Positions 8,926 to 15,861 of a stretch of DNA of 64,000 nucleotides are shown here, one piece after another. Below the pieces are notes generated by a model. That model worked only from the letters and a program-made list of their open reading frames with translations, had not been told where the DNA came from and ran no database searches. The stretch is from contig NZ_WUAX01000014.1 of the NCBI RefSeq assembly GCF_009806985.1, positions 62,001-126,000 on the forward strand, written 5' to 3'. How positions within the stretch are numbered: position 1 is the first letter of the stretch; the number at the start of each line of letters is the position of its first letter. Made by a program: the position numbers and the translations under genes. Source of the DNA: Halorubrum sp. JWXQ-INN 858. GTDB lineage: Archaea > Halobacteriota > Halobacteria > Halobacteriales > Haloferacaceae.

Positions 8926-9486
8926 ATGGGATTTCACACGTTCGACGCAGGAAAGGCGGATCGACTGGAGGACGCGGCCAACCGGTACCGGTGGCTCTCG
9001 CGAGAGGAGCTGCTGTACGCGCTCGACCCGGTCGACGGTGACGTGATAGCCGATCTCGGGAGCGGAACCGGCTTCTACACGGACGACGTCGCCCCGCGGG
9101 CGGGGACCGTCTACGCCGTCGACGTACAGGAGGCCATGCACGACGCCTACCGCGAGAAGGGCGTCCCGGCGAACGTCGAGTGTGTCACGAGCGACGTGGC
9201 CGACCTCCCGTTCGCCACGGACGCGCTGGACGGCGTGTTCTCGACGATGACGTATCACGAGTTCGCCAGCGACGCCGCCATCGACGAGGTGGCGCGTGTC
9301 CTCCGCCCCGGCGCTCGGGCGGTGATCGCCGACTGGTCCGCCGACGGGAGCGGCGAGAGCGGGCCACCGACCGACGAGCGGTACGCCGCCGTCGACGCGG
9401 TCGACGCCCTCGAACGTGGCGGGTTCGAGGTCGTCTCCGAGGCCACCCGTCCCGAGACGTTCGTCGTCGTCGCGCGGCTTCGCTGA
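8926..9486 (+). CDS. class I SAM-dependent methyltransferase
   Basis: This is a 186-residue protein with the Rossmann methyltransferase pattern. Motif I is IADLGSGTGFYTDDVA (about residues 43-58), the acidic end of strand 2 is VYAVDVQEAM, motif II is VTSDVADLPFATDALDGVF, and motif III follows at LRPGARAVIADW. It resembles UbiE/Methyltransf_11 small-molecule methyltransferases. The opening MGFHTFDAGKADRLEDAANRYRWLSREELL is a recurrent start among haloarchaeal and bacterial members. Substrate is unknown; placement beside thioredoxin could indicate methylation of a thiol or metalloid (speculative). Confidence 0.85.
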   Translation: MGFHTFDAGKADRLEDAANRYRWLSREELLYALDPVDGDVIADLGSGTGFYTDDVAPRAGTVYAVDVQEAMHDAYREKGVPANVECVTSDVADLPFATDALDGVFSTMTYHEFASDAAIDEVARVLRPGARAVIADWSADGSGESGPPTDERYAAVDAVDALERGGFEVVSEATRPETFVVVARLR

Positions 9487-9744
9487 AGCGGCCGCGTATC
9501 GGCCGGCCGCTTATAACGGAGTCCGGATCGGAAAGCCCCTAATAAACACCCGGGGCACACTTCCGCCACCCCTTATAAACACGACGAGCGACGGCACCAC
9601 CCGATCGCACGCTTCGACGACCGGCCGTTTCGGGCCAAAGTACGTCTTAAAACGTGGGTTCAACGAAGCCCGGGAGAACTGGGTTGGAGAGGACTGTCGA
9701 CGGGAACCGAGCGGACGCCGTCGGTTCCGAGCGAGCAGGCCCGG
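9487..9744. repeat. intergenic region with dispersed element, copy 1
   Basis: No gene is seen in these 258 bases. Two blocks resemble sequence at 45.5-46.05 kb. Block A (about 9508-9550, cgcttataa...tccgga...ataaac) matches 45550-45597. Block B (9571-9630) matches 45991-46050 at exactly the same 60-bp length, with conserved ends (cctnataaacac and ccggccgttt). This is probably a noncoding dispersed element or shared terminator/promoter debris. Confidence 0.5.
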
Positions 9745-10599
9745 TCAGGTAGACCGTGGCGGCGGCACGAGCAACACGTTCCCGGCCGCGCGGGCGACGA
9801 CCGTGTCGGAGACGCTCCCGAGCAGGAGCCGTCGGAGCCGGCTGCGTCCCCGCGATCCGACCAACAGCGTGCTCGGGTCGTGGTCGCGCTCCGCCGCGAG
9901 GATCTCCTCGGCGGGGTCACCCTGGCGGACGTCGATACGGGTCGTGAGCCCCCACTCGCGGAGCCGGTCGGCGGTCGATTCGAGTTCCGCTTCGGGGTCG
10001 ACGCCGGACCCGTCGAGTCGCTCCTTCGGGCTGTCGACGTGGACGAGGGTGACCTCCTCGGTCGCGTGTCGGAGGTACTCGAACGCGTCCGCCGCGCGCT
10101 CGGCGTTCTCGGAGAAGTCCGTCGCGTACAGCGTCCGACGGAACAGGTGGCGGCGGACCGGTTCGGGGTCGTCGACGCGACGCTCGATCCGGTCGACGAG
10201 GAGGGGGACGGCCGTCGTCCGTGCGAGGTTTCGCGCGGTCGAGCCGATGACACGGTTCTCCAGGGGGCTTTTCCCGCGGGACCCGACGAGGATCAGGTCC
10301 GCGCCGACGGTGCCGGCGATCCCGTTGATCCGACGGTGTGGCGTCCCGCGAACGACGTGGGTCTCGACTTCGAAGCCGGCCTCCTCGACCGTCGCCCGGT
10401 ATCCGGCGAGCGCACGCTCCCGTCGTGCCCGAAACCGCATCCCCGGCATCCCCGTATGCACGTTCGAGGGGACGACCGTCACGAGGTGGATCCGGCCGAC
10501 GCCGATCCGACCGAGACACCCGAGCCCGGTGTTCGACTCGATCATCGTCTCGCTGGCGGTGGAGAGGTCCGTGGCGATGACCGCCGACTTTCCGGTCAT
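9745..10599 (-). CDS. tandem-domain universal stress protein (UspA family)
   Basis: This protein has 284 residues from ATG 10599; GTG 10614 would add five. Two Usp domains are visible: residues about 5-135, with ADLILVGSRGKSPLENRVIGSTARNLARTTAVPLLV, and about 150-284, with STLLVGSRGRSRLRRLLLGSVSDTVVARAAGNVLLV. Both carry the G-x2-G-x9-G(S/T) ATP-binding signature. It is a cytoplasmic stress protein, possibly an ATP-dependent sensor. An AGTATTG motif and a TATA-like attttatatga run lie just upstream (10655-10674), as at neighbouring sulfur genes. Confidence 0.9.
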   Translation of the reverse strand: MTGKSAVIATDLSTASETMIESNTGLGCLGRIGVGRIHLVTVVPSNVHTGMPGMRFRARRERALAGYRATVEEAGFEVETHVVRGTPHRRINGIAGTVGADLILVGSRGKSPLENRVIGSTARNLARTTAVPLLVDRIERRVDDPEPVRRHLFRRTLYATDFSENAERAADAFEYLRHATEEVTLVHVDSPKERLDGSGVDPEAELESTADRLREWGLTTRIDVRQGDPAEEILAAERDHDPSTLLVGSRGRSRLRRLLLGSVSDTVVARAAGNVLLVPPPRST

Positions 10600-10667
10600 C
10601 AACCGATCACCCACGACGCCGCCGCTTCGAACCGCAGTCTTCGCACACTCATATTGCTCATATAAAA

Positions 10668-10674
10668 CAATACT
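10668..10674 (-). promoter_or_regulatory. AGTATTG motif, UspA promoter
   Basis: Read toward UspA the context is TTAGTATTGTTTTATATGAG, so the heptamer directly adjoins a TATA-like run about 50-60 bp before ATG 10599. Confidence 0.4.
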
Positions 10675-10831
10675 AACGAACGGATATTAAGCGTTCGGGT
10701 CCGCTAAATCGGCCGACGGATCGAGAACCACGGCGGAATTCGGAACGATCCGGCGACGTATCGAGGGAGGGACCGTCGAGCCGTTACGTTGACATACGTT
10801 ATACAAAGCTATCGGTCCGTCACTCGAATAT

Positions 10832-10838
10832 AGTATTG
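10832..10838 (+). promoter_or_regulatory. AGTATTG motif, TSUP operon 2
   Basis: The context GAATATAGTATTGTGTTTTT shares at least 13 contiguous bases with the sequence at TSUP operon 1. It lies about 95 bp before the mini-protein GTG start, against about 90 bp at operon 1. Confidence 0.45.
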
Positions 10839-10932
10839 TGTTTTTAGTTCAAAACCATTATGTAGCGTCGGGCAGTAGTTACGGATAGAGATCGCTGATG
10901 ACACAGCTACACACAACTCTTCGCGAGGCATC

Positions 10933-11091
10933 GTGACGGTAACCGAAGCCCTCGGCGCGGCATCGCCGACGACGCAAGCGATAGCGCTGCTCATCATCGT
11001 CCTCCTCGAAGCCGCGGCGTTACACCTCGGATACGGCCTACTCGAGGACGCGCTCGCGCCGAGCGTCTTCGAACGGCTCCAGCGGTCGTAG
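10933..11091 (+). CDS. mini membrane protein paired with TSUP, copy 2
   Basis: This is a 52-residue protein starting at GTG 10933, the only start codon in the frame after an upstream TAG; a weak gagg ribosome site lies a few bases before it. One hydrophobic helix (TQAIALLIIVLLEAAALHLG) is followed by YGLLEDALAPSVFERLQ. It aligns with the 55-residue protein at 7903-8070 through the helix, the LLEA and GYGxLE motifs and the following Pro. The TSUP gene starts 4 bases after its stop. A duplicated two-gene unit argues strongly that it is translated and works with the permease. Confidence 0.75.
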   Translation: MTVTEALGAASPTTQAIALLIIVLLEAAALHLGYGLLEDALAPSVFERLQRS

Positions 11092-11095
11092 CGTG

Positions 11096-12139
11096 ATGAC
11101 GGTCCTCGGTCTGTCTCCCGAACTCCTCGTGCTGTTCGTCGGCTTCGGGTTCATGGTCGGCGTGTTCTTCGGGTTCTTCGGCATGGGCGGCTCCTTCCTC
11201 GTCACCCCCGCCCTGTTGATCCTCGGGTATCCCGCACCGGTTGCGATCGGTAGTTCGATGGCGTTCGTCTTCGGGACGGCCGTCATCGCGACGCTCAAAC
11301 ACCACGACGCCGGGCAGGTCGACTACAAGCTCGGCGCGCTGATGTTCGTCGGGATAACCGTCGGGATCGAGGTCGGTAGCCGGCTCGTGTTCGGGCTCGA
11401 GGTCTTAGGACTGGCGAACCTCGTCATCGGCGTCGCCTACGTCCTGCTGCTGGCGGCGATCGGGGCCCTGTTCACGAGGAACGCGCTCACCGGCGACGGC
11501 CCCGGAGAGGCGGCGGACTCCGATCCGTCGGCGGACGGGGTCGACGACGCGTCGTCGGATGACGTCCCCGAGATCGCCCGACGGATACAGTCATACGACC
11601 TCCCGCCGATGACGACGCTCGCGGACGGAAGCAGGGCCTCGCTGTGGACGATCTCCGGCGTCGGCGGGGGCGTCGGGGTCGTCTCCGGTTTCCTCGGTGT
11701 CGGCGGCGGCTTCGTTCGGATGCCAGCGATCTACTACGTGATCGGGACGCCGCTCGCCATCGCGGTCGGGACGAGCCTGCTCGGCGGGCTGATGTCCGGC
11801 GCGATCGGCGCGTTCACGTACGGACGCGCCGGCGTCATCGATCTCGGAGTCGTCACCGCGCTGTTGATCGGCAGCGCGCTCGGGGCCCGTATCGGCTCGG
11901 CCGCGACGGCGTACGTCGCGGAGGACGACGTCACGATCTACTTCGGCGGGATGTTGCTGGTCGCCAGCATCGCGGTCGGGCTCGGCGAACTCGCCGACTG
12001 GCTGGGAGTACCGGCCCTCGATCGTGTCAGCTTCGTGCTCCTGATCGGGTCGGCGTTGGTCGTCTGCACAGCGATCCTATACCACGGGGCCCTGGCGGTC
12101 CGCCGCGGCGAGCGTGCCGCGGCCGAAAACGGGGCGTGA
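11096..12139 (+). CDS. TauE/SafE (TSUP) family permease, copy 2
   Basis: This is a 347-residue membrane protein, highly similar to the TSUP at 6870-7925. Both contain FGFFGMGGSFLVTPALL, MAFVFGTAVIATLKHHD and GQVDYKLG, and second-half motifs SGFLGVGGGF(I/V)RMPA. About eight helices are predicted, with an acidic cytoplasmic loop near residues 130-165. GTG 11093 directly precedes ATG 11096; I take the ATG. It is likely a sulfur oxyanion or organosulfonate exporter/importer. The two TSUP units probably arose by local duplication and inversion. Confidence 0.9.
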   Translation: MTVLGLSPELLVLFVGFGFMVGVFFGFFGMGGSFLVTPALLILGYPAPVAIGSSMAFVFGTAVIATLKHHDAGQVDYKLGALMFVGITVGIEVGSRLVFGLEVLGLANLVIGVAYVLLLAAIGALFTRNALTGDGPGEAADSDPSADGVDDASSDDVPEIARRIQSYDLPPMTTLADGSRASLWTISGVGGGVGVVSGFLGVGGGFVRMPAIYYVIGTPLAIAVGTSLLGGLMSGAIGAFTYGRAGVIDLGVVTALLIGSALGARIGSAATAYVAEDDVTIYFGGMLLVASIAVGLGELADWLGVPALDRVSFVLLIGSALVVCTAILYHGALAVRRGERAAAENGA

Positions 12140-12210
12140 TCGGCGTCGAGGAGCGAGTTACGGAAGGTTCGAGGCGAAAGCCTCGCGTTTCAGGACGGGG
12201 AGGGGGCCAA

Positions 12211-13206
12211 CTACCGGAACGTCTTGTACACCTTCGCCGCGAGCTTCATCTCCCAGCCGCCCCGGCTCAGCGAGTGGTAACGCCGGAGGTCCGGGGCGAA
12301 CTTCGACTTGTACCGACAGAGGTCCGGGTTGTTCGCGCCCAACAGGTCGTATCCGGTGCAACCGCGGTCCCGAGCCGACTCGATCGCGTTCCAGTACAGG
12401 AGGTCGTACACCGGGACCGGGAGATCGGTGTCGGCGACCGACTGCCAGCCGTACACGACGCCGTCGTGTTCCAACGCGACCTCGCCGCCGCAGAACTCGC
12501 CCTCGTACCGACAGAGATGGGCGTGGACCATGCCGTCGGGGAGCCGTTGGTGGACGTCCCTGACGAACGGCGGGGGGACGGTGTAGTCGACGTCCTTTCG
12601 CTCGTGGAGCGCAGCTACCTCCTCGATGATCCGTTCGACCTCCGGGCCCGTCGCCCGCGAGACGTCGAGCGCACCGGCGTGGTCCCGGACGTGCTTCCGG
12701 AGGTCGCTACTGAACCCCGCCAGCAGATCCTCCCGATCCGCCGTCAGGTCGATCACGTAGGTGTGACGGGACGTTCCATCGTAGCCGGCCCACAGGAACG
12801 GCCGCTCGTCGTGGTGGGCCGGCGTCGTCCGGACGTGGACGTATCGCGGGTCGAACTCGCGTTCGACCTCGTCGAGGACGGCCTCGATGAACCGCCGGTT
12901 GCGCTGTTCGCGCTTGCGCGACTTCAGCTCCCCGAGGTTCAACAGGACGGGGCCCAAGTAGTGAACCTTCAGTTCTGGCGGCGGCGAAAACGCGACCGAA
13001 AACGGCCCCTTTTGCACCTCGAAGACGGGAAACAGCCCGACCGGCTCGTTCCCCTTGTAGCCGATGTAGGGACGACACACCGCGCCGGCGTACTCCGCGC
13101 ACGTAGTGAGGAACTCGTACCGATGAAACGGCGAGCCACGGGAGCTCTCCGCGAGAAGGTCGTTCCATAGCTCCCCCTCCGACGCTTCCTCGATACTGAT
13201 ATCCAT
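12211..13206 (-). CDS. FemAB/GNAT-fold aminoacyl- or acyltransferase
   Basis: This protein has 331 residues from ATG 13206 (GTG 13218 is an alternative). It has the double-GNAT FemAB-like layout. The N-terminal half has SPFHRYEFLTTCAEYAG and a hydrophobic strand-rich core; the C-terminal half has the BioF2-like acetyltransferase stretch FCGGEVALEHDGVVYGWQSV followed by YDLLGANNPDLCRYKSKFAPDLRRYHSL. In bacteria such proteins add amino acids to peptidoglycan or act in exopolysaccharide export loci. In haloarchaea a surface-glycan or small-molecule acyl-transfer role is plausible. It lies alone between a TSUP gene and a rhodanese. Confidence 0.8.
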   Translation of the reverse strand: MDISIEEASEGELWNDLLAESSRGSPFHRYEFLTTCAEYAGAVCRPYIGYKGNEPVGLFPVFEVQKGPFSVAFSPPPELKVHYLGPVLLNLGELKSRKREQRNRRFIEAVLDEVEREFDPRYVHVRTTPAHHDERPFLWAGYDGTSRHTYVIDLTADREDLLAGFSSDLRKHVRDHAGALDVSRATGPEVERIIEEVAALHERKDVDYTVPPPFVRDVHQRLPDGMVHAHLCRYEGEFCGGEVALEHDGVVYGWQSVADTDLPVPVYDLLYWNAIESARDRGCTGYDLLGANNPDLCRYKSKFAPDLRRYHSLSRGGWEMKLAAKVYKTFR

Positions 13207-13404
13207 CCGAGCCGACACACGTCGACGGGGCGGATTGTTATTGATCTGTTACCCGGGGAACCGGCCGACGCGGCGGGGATTACTCTTAGGTACGATCGGC
13301 TTGTCACGGCTGCTTCCGATGACCTCGGCCGGAATGGATGGATGGATGGACGGCCCACAAACAGTCCGCGGACGGCCCGCGCCGGACCGATCGCGCCCGG
13401 TCGC

Positions 13405-13776
13405 TCAGCCGGAGAGCGACCACAGGAGCGACCGGAGCTTGTAGCCGAGCGTGTCGTTACGGTAGCCGTTCCAGCCGCTCATTCCCCCGAGCAGGGTCGA
13501 CGCGTCGTATCCCTCCTCGCTCAACACCGCGGTCGCACGGCGGGCGACGATCCCGGCCTTACAGACGACGATGACCGATCGATCCGCCGGGAGCTCGTCC
13601 AGGTGAGCACGCAACGACGCGTCGGTTCCACGCTGGAGGTCTCCGTACACCGGCACGTTGTGGCTGTCGTCGATGTGCCCGCGAGCGAAGTCGTCGACCG
13701 GGCGAATGTCGAGGACGAACGGGTCCTCGCCGGACGTGCGCCGCTCGTCCAGTCCGGACGGAGTTATCGTGGACAT
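13405..13776 (-). CDS. single-domain rhodanese-like sulfurtransferase
   Basis: This 123-residue protein has a full rhodanese fold: FVLDIRPVDDFARGHIDDSHNVPVYG, then the active-site loop VVCKAGIVARRA with the catalytic Cys near residue 70, then LLGGMSGWNGYR. It transfers sulfane sulfur to thiols or thiophilic acceptors in the cytoplasm. ATG 13776 was chosen; ATG 13785 is three codons upstream. Its company (TSUP, YeeE, TusA, rhodanese-metallohydrolase) points to thiosulfate or persulfide handling. Confidence 0.92.
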   Translation of the reverse strand: MSTITPSGLDERRTSGEDPFVLDIRPVDDFARGHIDDSHNVPVYGDLQRGTDASLRAHLDELPADRSVIVVCKAGIVARRATAVLSEEGYDASTLLGGMSGWNGYRNDTLGYKLRSLLWSLSG

Positions 13777-13909
13777 ACGACCCATTTATGCCCACGATAG
13801 AAAACGGTTCGCTCCCGGAGTGAGCCGCTCACCGTCACCGCGCGATGAGCGGGGGTCACGCACTCCGATCGCCCATATACTTAACGCGATCGCTGCCGAA
13901 ACGTCCCGT

Positions 13910-13960
13910 ATGAAAGAACAGAGCGACGTCTTCGGGGTGAGCGGTGATGTCGGGAGGTGA
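13910..13960 (+). other. short leaderless upstream ORF overlapping the SHOCT gene
   Basis: A TATA-like catatactta (about 13874-13883) lies roughly 30 bp before ATG 13910, which opens a 16-codon frame ending at TGA 13960. This frame overlaps the first five codons of the SHOCT protein (ATG 13947) in another phase. Its last bases form a strong Shine-Dalgarno match, ggaggtga. It could be a regulatory leader peptide or chance. Confidence 0.3.
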
Positions 13961-14297
13961 CGGCGTCGATGCGGCGACGCTCGTCCTCCTCCTCCTCGGG
14001 GCACTGCTCCTCGTACCGCTCCTGATGATGGGGGTCGGTATCGGTGGAATGGTCGGATACGGCGGGATGATGGGTACCTGGGGCGGAAACGGATGGTGGC
14101 CGCTCGTCGGCCTCCTCGTGCCGGTCCTCGTGGTACTGGTCGTACTCGGCGGTGGCTACCTGATCGTTCGTGGCCTCAGCCGTGGTCGACAGTCACGCGA
14201 CCCCGCCGTCGAGGAGCTCCGTTTGGCGTACGCCCGAGGCGACATCTCCGAAGAGGAGTTCGAATCCCGCCGTAAACGCCTCGAACGGGAGGAGTAA
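13947..14297 (+). CDS. SHOCT-domain membrane protein
   Basis: This 116-residue protein has two hydrophobic helices (residues about 8-32 and 52-75), separated by a Gly/Met/Trp-rich loop (GIGGMVGYGGMMGTWGGNGWW). A C-terminal SHOCT motif follows (EELRLAYARGDISEEEFESRRKRLE). SHOCT tails are short oligomerisation modules common on small membrane proteins; the function is not defined. GTG 13944 precedes ATG 13947; I use ATG. It lies divergent from the rhodanese. Confidence 0.85.
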   Translation: MSGGDGVDAATLVLLLLGALLLVPLLMMGVGIGGMVGYGGMMGTWGGNGWWPLVGLLVPVLVVLVVLGGGYLIVRGLSRGRQSRDPAVEELRLAYARGDISEEEFESRRKRLEREE

Positions 14298-14317
14298 CCG
14301 CGACACGTCGGACGGGG

Positions 14318-14686
14318 TTACGTCGCGTGCGCTTGGACCCACGCCGCGAGCTCGTCGCCCGGAACGAAGCCGTCGGCGAGGCGTGCGACGGGCTCGCCGT
14401 CGACGAAGAGCACGAACAGCGGGACGCTTCGCACGTCGAACCGCTCGATGAGCGTCGGGTCGTCCCGGGGATTCACGAGCCCGACGGCGATGCCGAGTTC
14501 CCGGGCGACGTTCCCCAACACGGGCTCCATGCTCCGGCAGATCCCGCAGCCGTCCGTATAAAACTCCACGAGAGCGACGTCCACGTCGGTTCGGAACTCG
14601 TCGAGCGCGGCCTCGTCCGCGAGGGACCGTGGGCGCGCCGCGCCCTTCTCGGAGGCGTCGGTTGGTTCGGATTCAGTAGTGTTCAT
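14318..14686 (-). CDS. thioredoxin-like protein with CGIC active site
   Basis: This 122-residue protein starts at ATG 14686; the longer frame to 14716 is unlikely. The thioredoxin fold is recognisable (VALVEFYTDGCGICRSMEPVL and cis-Pro loop RSVPLFVLFVDGEPVARL). The usual WCGPC is replaced by GCGIC, losing the Trp and Pro next to the two cysteines, which should change redox potential and partner choice. It lies downstream of the YeeE/YedE pair on the same strand but across a gap with its own promoter, including a CAATACT motif between TATA and start. Confidence 0.85.
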   Translation of the reverse strand: MNTTESEPTDASEKGAARPRSLADEAALDEFRTDVDVALVEFYTDGCGICRSMEPVLGNVARELGIAVGLVNPRDDPTLIERFDVRSVPLFVLFVDGEPVARLADGFVPGDELAAWVQAHAT

Positions 14687-14692
14687 TAGAAG

Positions 14693-14699
14693 CAATACT
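14693..14699 (-). promoter_or_regulatory. AGTATTG motif, CGIC-thioredoxin promoter
   Basis: Read toward the gene, GTAGTATTGCTTCTA runs directly into ATG 14686. A TATA-like gctttatgta lies about 25-35 bp upstream of the ATG. The motif here would overlap the transcription start, a repressor-like position, unlike its placement upstream of TATA at the TSUP operons. Confidence 0.4.
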
Positions 14700-14791
14700 A
14701 CGCGGAGACGGTACATAAAGCTTCGCTCGGAGTGGTTGCGCTGGAGTGGCGGTCGCCGATCAGCTCCCGGTCGACACCGAAGAGTTGCCAG

Positions 14792-15253
14792 TCAGTCGTC
14801 GCTCGGAACGCCGTCAGCGTCGGCCGACGGCTCCCGGCTCCGCCACACGCCCTGGACGTAGGCGCCGATGAACATCCCGCCGATGGCGTAGAGGATCGGC
14901 CAGTTGCCGACGCCGAGGCTGGCGTACGCCGCGCCGGGACAGATCCCGGAGAGCCCCCAGCCGACCCCGAAGACCGACCCGCCGATCAGCACGTTGCGGT
15001 CGAACGACTTCAGGCGTCGGCCGTACGGCCGTCCCGTGAGCGGCGCGTTCGATCGGAGCCGCGGGACGACCCAGAACGCGAGCCCGGCGACGATCGACCC
15101 GCCGAACATCACGAACAGCAGCCCGAGGTCACGGAACGTCAGGAAGTCGATGACGACCTCCGGACGGGCCATGTGGCTGAACCCGAGTCCGAACCCGAAG
15201 ACGAGCCCCCCGACCAGCACCAGCGGCATGAACAGCGGGTGTCGGTCGGCCAT
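14792..15253 (-). CDS. YeeE/YedE family thiosulfate/sulfur transporter, second half-protein
   Basis: This 153-residue protein has four hydrophobic helices. It begins at ATG 15253, which shares one base with the stop of the preceding half-protein (TGATG), so the two are translationally coupled. The motif GVGWGLSGICPGAAYASLG carries a conserved Cys corresponding to the second transport Cys of YeeE. A complete YeeE/TsuA is normally about 350 residues; the pair (170 plus 153 residues) reconstitutes that length. Role: uptake of thiosulfate or another reduced sulfur species. Confidence 0.88.
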   Translation of the reverse strand: MADRHPLFMPLVLVGGLVFGFGLGFSHMARPEVVIDFLTFRDLGLLFVMFGGSIVAGLAFWVVPRLRSNAPLTGRPYGRRLKSFDRNVLIGGSVFGVGWGLSGICPGAAYASLGVGNWPILYAIGGMFIGAYVQGVWRSREPSADADGVPSDD

Positions 15254-15765
15254 CACGGACTCACCCCCATCGCGGCGACGAGGTTGGCGGTCACGATCGC
15301 GACGATCAGGAACGTCACGACGCCGACGAGCGAAGTCCGCGACACCGATCCGACGCCGCAGATCCCGTGTCCGGACGTACATCCCTTTCCGATCCGAGTA
15401 CCGATCCCGACGAGGATCCCGCCGAGGAGCAGCCGCCACGGCTGGACCTCCGTGGTCCAGCCGCTCCCCGCGAGCGCCCACGCTTCGCCCTGATAGATCA
15501 GCGCGTAGACCGCCGCGCCACCGACGATCCCGACCGTGAACACGACGCGCCAGTCGCGCGAGGGCCGGTACTGTTCGAACCGCGACTGCGCCGAGACGTA
15601 CGACAGCGTCGACTCGAGGAACGTGCTCGCGCCGGCGGTGATCCCGGTCCCGAGGTAGATGACAACGGTTCCGAGACCGACGAGAAGCCCCCCGATGGCG
15701 TACCGGGAGATCCCGTTCGGGAACAGCGCCTCGATCGTGCCGGGCGCGAGGAGGTCCGCGATCAT
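15253..15765 (-). CDS. YeeE/YedE family thiosulfate/sulfur transporter, first half-protein
   Basis: This is a 170-residue membrane protein with four to five helices. The signature IGKGCTSGHGICGVGSVS (about residues 127-144) holds the Cys residues thought to relay thiosulfate in YeeE proteins. It is encoded upstream of and overlapping the second half-protein. It lies about 100 bases downstream of the rhodanese-metallohydrolase gene on the same strand, so a three-gene operon is likely. Confidence 0.9.
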   Translation of the reverse strand: MIADLLAPGTIEALFPNGISRYAIGGLLVGLGTVVIYLGTGITAGASTFLESTLSYVSAQSRFEQYRPSRDWRVVFTVGIVGGAAVYALIYQGEAWALAGSGWTTEVQPWRLLLGGILVGIGTRIGKGCTSGHGICGVGSVSRTSLVGVVTFLIVAIVTANLVAAMGVSP

Positions 15766-15802
15766 CGGTGGTGAACCCCGCCGTTGACGTCCATCGCTCG
15801 TG

Positions 15803-15850
15803 GAACGCCGTCGTGGAACACGCGTTGAACGCCGTCGTGGAACACGCGTT
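15803..15850. repeat. 24-bp tandem direct repeat (two copies)
   Basis: The unit begins gaacgccgtcgtgg and ends aacacgcgtt. It occurs twice back to back, followed by a partial third copy (gaacgtcgtcg). It fills the short gap between the YeeE half-protein start and the stop of the rhodanese-metallohydrolase gene at 15862. Confidence 0.8.
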
Positions 15851-15861
15851 GAACGTCGTCG

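Larger units (their letters stand above)
10600..10932. promoter_or_regulatory. divergent promoter region, UspA and TSUP operon 2
   Basis: These 333 bases are AT-rich relative to the surroundings. Toward UspA (minus), AGTATTG (complement of 10668-10674) abuts a TATA-like ttttatatga. Toward TSUP operon 2 (plus), atatagtattgtg (10828-10840) is followed about 20 bp later by a TATA-like cattatgtag (about 10855). No extra gene is supported; the frame of GTG 10933 is closed upstream by a TAG at 10876. Confidence 0.6.
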
